Of a stretch of 64,000 nt of DNA, positions 60,140-64,000 are shown piece after piece. Position 1 is the stretch's first letter; each line of letters opens with the position of its first letter. Where the stretch lies: assembly GCA_965119215.1 (NCBI GenBank), contig CBCPKK010000023.1, positions 1 through 64,000 of the forward strand. Direction: 5' to 3'. The notes beneath the pieces are model-generated. The model was not told the DNA's origin and made no database searches. It saw only the letters and a list, made by a program, of their open reading frames with translations. This DNA is from Buttiauxella sp965119215 (GTDB lineage Bacteria; Pseudomonadota; Gammaproteobacteria; Enterobacterales; Enterobacteriaceae). Position numbers and translations under genes: made by a program.

Positions 60140-61113
60140 TGCCTTCATCCAGACCTGATTCACGCCGTTGGTTGCATTTATGGCCGCTGGCGCTTTTCCT
60201 TCTTATCAGCGGCGTTGCGCTCTACAGCCTTTGGCATTTCTGGCCGCAAATCATCCTCAACAGTGCAATTTGGCAGAAATCGATTAACCAGCAAATGAGC
60301 GCATTGTTGCGTGAGGTAGCCGAAAACCCTGCGCGAGCGGGCTGGTCGTTGCTGTCTTTTAGCTTTGTTTACGGCGTGCTTCATGCGCTAGGGCCGGGAC
60401 ATGGCAAAGTCGTGATCGCGACCTGGCTTGCGACGCATCCTTCACGTTTGAAAAGCAGCCTCAAACTGACTTTTGCGGCTTCACTATTGCAAGGTCTGGT
60501 CGCTATTGGTCTGGTCACAGTGGTGTTGGGTATTCTGGCTTTGCCTTCGCGGCAGTTGCACATGAGCAGTTTCTGGTTGGAGAAAGGCAGCTATTTGCTG
60601 GTGGGCGTTCTGGGATTGATGCTGTGCTGGCGTGCTTTACGCAATCTGCAACGCGTACTGCGCAAACCTAAGCGTTTTACCGCTTTCAAACCTCATCACC
60701 AACATGACGACAAATGTGGCTGTGGTCATCAGCATTTGCCGACTGAAAAACAGCTTGAAGCAGGAGAGGACCGGCGTGCGCGGGCGATGATTGTTTTGTC
60801 CATGGGCATGCGCCCGTGTTCCGGGGCAATCATGGTGTTGCTGTTTAGCAAAGTCATTGGGGTTTATAGCTGGGGAATGTTGTCGGCGCTGACCATGGCG
60901 GCGGGTACATCTATCACTATTTCCAGCCTGGCTTTTTTGGTCCACGGTTTTCGCACGCTGGCGGTACGAATTAGCGGTAATAAAGCACCGGTATTATGGC
61001 GACAGGTTGGCTGGGCGACATTAGCGTTTGCGGGTGGGGGAATTTTAGTATTAGCGGCGGTAGTGATGTGGCTGAGTGCTCAACCGGTAATGCGTGGGAT
61101 AAGACCTTTTTAG
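60130..61113 (+). CDS. NicO family nickel/cobalt exporter
   Basis: This 327-residue inner-membrane protein has about six to seven membrane segments. Family motifs are FVYGVLHALGPGHGKVVIATWL, the second conserved segment MGMRPCSGAIMVLLFSKVIG, and a cytoplasmic metal-binding loop HHQHDDKCGCGHQH around residues 190-203. These match nickel/cobalt exporters of the RcnA/NicO type. It is translationally coupled to the DUF1007 gene (10-base overlap). In E. coli, yfhR occupies the space between csiE and suhB, so this pair is an accessory replacement. Metal preference cannot be read from the sequence. Confidence 0.9.
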   Translation: MSVMPSSRPDSRRWLHLWPLALFLLISGVALYSLWHFWPQIILNSAIWQKSINQQMSALLREVAENPARAGWSLLSFSFVYGVLHALGPGHGKVVIATWLATHPSRLKSSLKLTFAASLLQGLVAIGLVTVVLGILALPSRQLHMSSFWLEKGSYLLVGVLGLMLCWRALRNLQRVLRKPKRFTAFKPHHQHDDKCGCGHQHLPTEKQLEAGEDRRARAMIVLSMGMRPCSGAIMVLLFSKVIGVYSWGMLSALTMAAGTSITISSLAFLVHGFRTLAVRISGNKAPVLWRQVGWATLAFAGGGILVLAAVVMWLSAQPVMRGIRPF

Positions 61114-61122
61114 CTTTAGAAC

Positions 61123-61297
61123 GACCCCCTCCCGACCTCCCCCTTGCCAGGTGGAGGAATTAACGCTCTCTACCTTTGTCAGGTGGAGGCGTTAATGCTC
61201 CCTCCCTTGGCAGGTGGAGGAGTTAACGCTCTTTACCTTTGTCAGGTGGAGGCGTTAATACTCCCTCCCCTGGTAAGGGGAGGGTTGGGGTGGGGTC
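61123..61297. repeat. tandem repeat array inside a split palindrome
   Basis: Two 28-base arms, 61123-61150 (GACCCCCTCCC...CCAG) and 61270-61297 (CTGG...GGGTGGGGTC), are inverted copies of each other. Between them the element AGGTGGAGG recurs at 61149, 61181, 61212 and 61244, spaced 32, 31 and 32 bases. The units form two 63-base repeats, each with an AGGTGGAGGMRTTAACGCTC half and a TCAGGTGGAGGCGTTAAT half. The arms resemble the REP-like elements elsewhere in the window. Confidence 0.8.
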
Positions 61298-61315
61298 GCC
61301 TACGAATAACTGAGA

Positions 61316-62119
61316 TTAACGCTTCAGCGCTTCGCTCAGTTCGTCACGCATATTTGCAAGCATTGCTTTCACTACGCGTGGGTTACCTGCAACGATGTTG
61401 CCGCTGGTCAGGTAATTGTGGCCGCCGGTGAAATCACACACCAGGCTGCCGGATTCGCGTGCCAGCAATTCGCCTGCTGCAAAATCCCATGGCTTGAGGC
61501 CAATCTCAAAGAAACCATCAACACGGCCAGCCGCAACGTAAGCCAGATCCAGCGCAGCTGAACCGGTACGACGGAAGTCTGCACACTGGGTGAACAGTTT
61601 AGCGACGATGTTGATATAAGGAGTGGCGTGCTGCTTCATTTTGAACGGGAAGCCGGTTGCCAGAATGGTGCCATCGAGGTCACGTGCATTGCTGCCGCGC
61701 AGACGGTAACCGTTCAACTGTGCGCCTTGACCACGAACGGCGGTGAACAGCTCGTTACGCATTGGGTCATAAACCACAGCAACTTCGGTGCGGCCTTTAA
61801 CACGAACAGCGATAGATACCGCGAAGTGCGGCAAACGTTTGATGAAGTTGGAAGTGCCATCCAGAGGATCGATAACCCATTGCACATCCTGCTCGGTACC
61901 CGCCAGTTCGCCTGATTCTTCAGCGATAATGGTGTGTTGCGGGTAGGATTTGCGGATAACTTCGATAATCAGACGCTCGGCGTCTCTATCTACGTTAGTC
62001 ACAAAATCGTTGCTCCCTTTTTGGCTTGCTTCTACAGCGTCAGGAGTTTCGTAGTTTTTGGCAATTAAATTGCCCGCCTTGCGCGCAGCACGCACGGCGA
62101 TGTTGAGCATCGGATGCAT
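61316..62119 (-). CDS. suhB: inositol-1-monophosphatase / Nus factor SuhB
   Basis: SuhB is an inositol monophosphatase-family enzyme that in E. coli also joins the rRNA antitermination complex with NusA, B, E and G. From the ATG at 62119, behind GAGAGAGA, it has 267 residues as in E. coli. Metal-binding motifs are IAEESGE and WVIDPLDGTSNF, with the third Asp in GLKPWDFAAGELL. Upstream in-frame codons would run into the divergent trmJ and are rejected. Confidence 0.96.
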   Translation of the reverse strand: MHPMLNIAVRAARKAGNLIAKNYETPDAVEASQKGSNDFVTNVDRDAERLIIEVIRKSYPQHTIIAEESGELAGTEQDVQWVIDPLDGTSNFIKRLPHFAVSIAVRVKGRTEVAVVYDPMRNELFTAVRGQGAQLNGYRLRGSNARDLDGTILATGFPFKMKQHATPYINIVAKLFTQCADFRRTGSAALDLAYVAAGRVDGFFEIGLKPWDFAAGELLARESGSLVCDFTGGHNYLTSGNIVAGNPRVVKAMLANMRDELSEALKR

Positions 62120-62238
62120 CGGTCTCTCTCTGGATGTTAAAGAACGGGAAAACGCGGCGGAGTATACCAGAGCGTTCGGAATATGTCCCAAGGTTATGAT
62201 AGGATATCGCGATAATCTTTTCAGGCTATGAGTCAAGA

Positions 62239-62979
62239 ATGCTGCAAAACGTACGTATTGTGCTGGTCGAAACCTCCCATACCGGCAACATGGGCTCTGT
62301 AGCCCGTGCGATGAAAACCATGGGGCTGACAAATCTGTGGCTGGTTAATCCACTGGTAAAGCCTGACTCTCAGGCCATCGCGCTCGCCGCGGGTGCCAGT
62401 GATGTCATTGGTGAAGCGAAAATTGTCGATACGCTTGATGAAGCGTTGGCAGGATGCAGTCTGGTGGTTGGCACCAGCGCTCGTTCACGTACGCTTCCGT
62501 GGCCGATGCTTGACCCGCGTGAATGTGGTTTAAAGACTATTTCTGAAGCGCAAGATGCGCCAGTGGCGATTGTTTTTGGCCGCGAACGTGTGGGTTTAAC
62601 CAACGACGAATTGCAGAAATGCCATTATCACGTCGCTATTCAGGCGAACCCTGAGTACAGCTCGCTGAACCTCGCGATGGCGGTGCAAATCCTCGCCTAT
62701 GAAGTGCGAATCGCCTGGCTTGCTACGCAAGAAGAAGGCAAAGAAACCGTCGTGGTAGAAGACCAGACACAGTATCCATCGGCCGACGATCTCGAGCGTT
62801 TTTACGGTCATCTGGAGCAAGTCTTGCTGAAAACCGGCTTTATTCGCACCAGCCACCCGGGCCAGATTATGAGCAAATTACGCCGCTTGTATACGCGTGC
62901 ACGCCCGGAAACTCAGGAACTTAACATCCTGCGCGGCATGCTTTCTTCTATTGATAACGAGAAAAAATCAGGCAAATAA
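62239..62979 (+). CDS. trmJ: tRNA (cytidine/uridine-32-2'-O)-methyltransferase TrmJ
   Basis: TrmJ methylates the 2'-O of position 32 in several tRNAs. The 246-residue SPOUT enzyme shows motif 1 SHTGNMGSVARAMKTMGL, motif 2 VFGRERVGLTNDEL, and the knot motif YSSLNLAMAVQILAYEVR. The C-terminal region (about 170-246) is the family extension used in dimerisation and tRNA binding. Length equals E. coli TrmJ. It diverges from suhB across 119 bases. Its stop codon TAA touches the first IscR box of iscR. Confidence 0.96.
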   Translation: MLQNVRIVLVETSHTGNMGSVARAMKTMGLTNLWLVNPLVKPDSQAIALAAGASDVIGEAKIVDTLDEALAGCSLVVGTSARSRTLPWPMLDPRECGLKTISEAQDAPVAIVFGRERVGLTNDELQKCHYHVAIQANPEYSSLNLAMAVQILAYEVRIAWLATQEEGKETVVVEDQTQYPSADDLERFYGHLEQVLLKTGFIRTSHPGQIMSKLRRLYTRARPETQELNILRGMLSSIDNEKKSGK

Positions 62980-63028
62980 TACTTGAGTAAATTAGTAGGT
63001 TAAATAGTTGACCAATTTACTCGGGAAT
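62979..63028 (+). promoter_or_regulatory. two type 1 IscR boxes upstream of iscR
   Basis: Two 25-base sites abut: 62979-63003 (ATACTTGAGTAAATTAGTAG...) and 63004-63028 (ATAGTTGACCAATTTACTCG...). Each fits the type 1 IscR pattern ATASYYGACTRWWWYAGTCRRSTAT with a few mismatches. [2Fe-2S]-IscR bound here would repress the isc operon, as in E. coli. The first box begins on the last base of the trmJ stop. Confidence 0.8.
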
Positions 63029-63109
63029 GTCAGACTTGCGTCCTGCTATGTGACAATCACATTTATAAAAAACCCCCGGTTCGAGGGGCGATTTGAGGTT
63101 AAGTAAGAC

Positions 63110-63610
63110 ATGAGACTGACATCGAAAGGACGTTATGCCGTGACCGCAATGCTTGACGTTGCGTTGAACTCCGAATCAGGTCCAGTGCCGCTGGCTGATA
63201 TTTCTGAACGTCAGGGAATCTCTCTCTCCTACCTGGAGCAGTTATTCTCCCGTCTGCGTAAAAATGGCCTCGTCGCCAGTGTTCGCGGTCCTGGCGGTGG
63301 TTATCTGCTCGGTAAAGAAGCCAACAGCATCGCAGTAGGCGAAGTGATCAGCGCTGTAGATGAATCTGTTGATGCGACGCGTTGCCAGGGTAAAGGTGAA
63401 GGTACCGGTGGTTGTCAGGGCGGCGATAAGTGCCTGACTCACGCGCTGTGGCGCGACCTGAGTGACCGTCTGACTGGTTTTTTAAACAACATCACCTTAG
63501 GTGAGCTGGTGAATAACCAGGAAGTGTTGGACGTCTCCGGCCGTCAGCACAATGAAAACCATCGCAGCACGCGCTCTCAAGACGCGATCGACGTCAAACT
63601 GCGCGCATAA
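63110..63610 (+). CDS. iscR: Fe-S cluster regulator IscR
   Basis: IscR is an Rrf2-family repressor that holds a [2Fe-2S] cluster and sets expression of Fe-S assembly genes. The winged helix is at residues 1-75 (ISERQGISLSYLEQLFSRLRKNGLVASVRGPGGGY). Cluster ligands are Cys92, Cys102 and Cys108, with a conserved His three residues later (CLTH). In E. coli these cysteines are 92, 98 and 104; the difference is a four-residue insertion (EGTG) after KG between the first two cysteines, which accounts for 166 against 162 residues. The C terminus (SQDAIDVKLRA) is normal. Confidence 0.96.
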   Translation: MRLTSKGRYAVTAMLDVALNSESGPVPLADISERQGISLSYLEQLFSRLRKNGLVASVRGPGGGYLLGKEANSIAVGEVISAVDESVDATRCQGKGEGTGGCQGGDKCLTHALWRDLSDRLTGFLNNITLGELVNNQEVLDVSGRQHNENHRSTRSQDAIDVKLRA

Positions 63611-63732
63611 GCAGAATATAACGAATTTTTAGAATCAGGTTTGGGGGCTTGCGGCTCCCTTTTAAAAACAGCAACACTCATTTTTTAGGCCTGGTTCTTC
63701 GTATTGAAGTGATGTACGGAGCTTAAAGAGCA

Positions 63733-64000
63733 ATGAAATTACCGATTTATCTCGATTACTCTGCGACGACGCCGGTTGACCCGCGTGTTGCGCAGAAAAT
63801 GATGCAGTTTTTGACTATGGACGGAACCTTCGGTAACCCGGCTTCTCGTTCACACCGTTTCGGTTGGCAGGCGGAAGAAGCTGTAGATATCGCCCGTAAC
63901 CAAATCGCTGAACTGGTTGGTGCAGACCCGCGTGAAATCGTCTTTACCTCCGGTGCAACTGAATCTGATAACCTCGCTATCAAAGGTGCGGCTAATTTCT
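63733..64000 (+). CDS. iscS: cysteine desulfurase IscS (5' part)
   Basis: IscS is a pyridoxal phosphate enzyme that takes sulfur from cysteine and passes it to IscU, TusA and other acceptors. Only the first 89 codons lie in the window. They read MKLPIYLDYSATTPVDP and continue through GNPASRSHRFGWQ and FTSGATESDNLAIKG, the N-terminal PLP-binding region of IscS. The frame is open to the window edge. The 122 bases between iscR and iscS are the region where E. coli RyhB and its structured iscR 3' end act; I saw no clear terminator there. Confidence 0.96.
   Translation, partial: MKLPIYLDYSATTPVDPRVAQKMMQFLTMDGTFGNPASRSHRFGWQAEEAVDIARNQIAELVGADPREIVFTSGATESDNLAIKGAANF

Noticed and set aside
61149..61252. 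Regularly spaced repeats resembling a CRISPR array
   Set aside because: The whole 31-32-base unit is conserved with no unique spacers, only four units exist, and the array is enclosed by inverted arms.
62120..62332. 71-residue N-terminal extension of suhB
   Set aside because: It would overlap the divergent trmJ gene and its promoter. The ATG at 62119 has a good ribosome binding site and gives the known protein length.
63611..63732. Separate small gene or RNA between iscR and iscS
   Set aside because: No open frame with a start signal and no terminator is visible. The gap fits the untranslated spacer of the isc operon.

Overview
The window is a chromosomal segment of an Enterobacteriaceae genome. 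Its protein families, start sites, gene order and regulatory sites match the Escherichia/Enterobacter/Buttiauxella group closely, from kgtP through rpoE-rseABC, lepAB-rnc-era-recO-pdxJ-acpS, tadA, purL, glmY-glrK-qseG-glrR-glnB, hmp/glyA, hcaT/csiE and suhB/trmJ to iscR-iscS. I do not assign a genus.

Region by region. 1-9.9 kb holds alpha-ketoglutarate transport (kgtP), a lipoprotein (yfiM), phosphatidylserine synthase (pssA), lysine acetyltransferase (patZ), a tRNA modification gene (tapT), thioredoxin 2 (trxC), an rRNA/tRNA methyltransferase homologue (yfiF), uracil-DNA glycosylase (ung) and the FNR-controlled glycyl radical cofactor (grcA). 10-24.8 kb holds srmB, trmN6, nadB with a NadR box, the sigma-E operon with its own sigma-E promoter, the translation/secretion/RNA-processing chain lepA to acpS, yfhL and yfhH. 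24.9-30 kb holds a murQ-murP MurNAc cassette divergent from yfhH with a twin operator, then pgpC, tadA and mltF. 30-41.3 kb holds purL behind a PurR-controlled promoter, the small RNA GlmY with overlapping sigma-54/sigma-70 promoters, the GlrK/QseG/GlrR system that controls it in E. coli, glnB, hmp (NsrR) and glyA (PurR).

41.3-56.9 kb is the accessory island. It lies between glyA and hcaT, where E. coli carries the yph and hca genes. A leftward operon encodes a GPH sugar symporter, a cytoplasmic GH36 alpha-galactosidase, a ChiP-like outer-membrane porin, an exported clan GH-D glycosidase with extra C-terminal beta modules, and a small lipoprotein. Next to it are a ROK repressor (yphH) and a divergent group: yphG (large DUF5107/TPR protein), an MFS sugar porter and a mutarotase (yphB). 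Read together this is a cell-envelope-to-cytoplasm system for alpha-galactosides: cleavage outside the inner membrane, porin entry, symport, intracellular hydrolysis and anomer interconversion. The substrate is an inference.

57-64 kb holds hcaT without the hca catabolic genes, csiE, a DUF1007/NicO nickel-cobalt efflux pair, a tandem-repeat array enclosed by a split palindrome, suhB, trmJ, and iscR with two IscR-type boxes and a four-residue insertion between its cluster-ligand cysteines. The window ends inside iscS. REP-like palindromes of one family recur in at least four intergenic spaces.
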